Below are positions 63,936 to 64,000 of a stretch of DNA of 64,000 bases, piece by piece. Both the position numbers and the translations under genes were made by a program. Source of the DNA: PFJX01 sp963713085 (GTDB lineage Bacteria > Pseudomonadota > Gammaproteobacteria > Burkholderiales > Thiobacillaceae); contig CAVQKQ010000013.1 in assembly GCA_963713085.1 (NCBI GenBank), positions 186,001 to 250,000 of the forward strand, read 5' to 3'. Positions within the stretch are counted from its first letter, which is position 1. Every line of letters starts with the position of its first letter. The notes beneath the pieces were generated by a model that saw nothing but the letters and a program-made list of their open reading frames with translations, searched no databases and was not told where the DNA came from.

Positions 63936-64000
63936 AAAAAGGTTGCGTAATGTAACCTCGTTGCGGGGTTATTGCAACGAAACGACGCAGCCAGAGACCG
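63936..64000. other. Upstream region of tusA at the window edge
   Basis: No gene seen in the last 65 bases. It should hold the tusA promoter; no unambiguous -35/-10 pair is readable. Confidence 0.4.

Overview
The window is chromosomal DNA of a Gram-negative, probably sulfur-oxidising betaproteobacterium (Nitrosomonadales/Thiobacillaceae-like), joined to about 10 kb of foreign DNA. The assignment rests on gene order: mlaFEDCB, a two-gene ABC-2 exporter, ibaG, murA, hisGDCBHAFIE, hinT and tatABC all run on the minus strand, as is usual in Betaproteobacteria. Sulfur genes (tusA-dsrE2 and an APS-kinase protein with a degenerate ATP-sulfurylase half) fit a Thiobacillus-like lifestyle. No species is claimed.

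Bases 1 to about 10,440 are accessory. Bases 1-1540 hold a frame-broken minus-strand gene resembling the origin-binding helicases of plasmids (CyRepA1/Herpes_ori_bp type). A second decayed ORF follows, then about 1.7 kb of largely gene-free DNA that is very AT-rich in its second half, and two small plus-strand ORFs. An IS1634/IS4-type transposase (5159-6838) separates this from the most unusual part: a perfect 805-bp inverted repeat (6937-7741 and 9660-10464) around a 1.9-kb core. Each arm carries the same two small paralogous genes pointing inward. The left pair leads into a small membrane protein and a SIR2-like protein; the right pair leads into a tail-anchored protein of unknown family. 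The two mirror-image operons meet with overlapping stop codons at 8961-8964. The outer end of the right arm is the last eight codons (stop included) of yajQ, so the left arm carries a fragment of that chromosomal gene. This is the best candidate here for an undescribed (possibly defence-related) system.

From 10,441 on, the DNA is GC-rich core genome: yajQ; rpoZ-spoT; the APS-kinase protein with a DHH phosphoesterase; an EpsD-like PPIase lipoprotein; PhoH/PIN; Bcp; an MFS protein; def; a heme-motif chemoreceptor with a stand-alone CZB protein; a small CDF transporter; a sugar-type ABC operon whose binding-protein gene is frameshifted; pabB; tRNA-Ser(GGA); a TVP38 protein; an aldo/keto reductase; HU; and an ammonium transporter.

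The his-tat block follows (36.6-45.4 kb), then murA, ibaG, the ABC-2 exporter and the Mla phospholipid-transport operon (to 51.6 kb). The last part holds a methionine-rich periplasmic repeat protein, cysS-glnS, a TPR/L,D-transpeptidase pair sharing a C-terminal NTF2-like domain, a cyclophilin, lpxH, two exported proteins, a FadL-type porin, and dsrE2-tusA. Coordinates of starts were moved inward where a ribosome-binding site or family alignment favoured a later codon.
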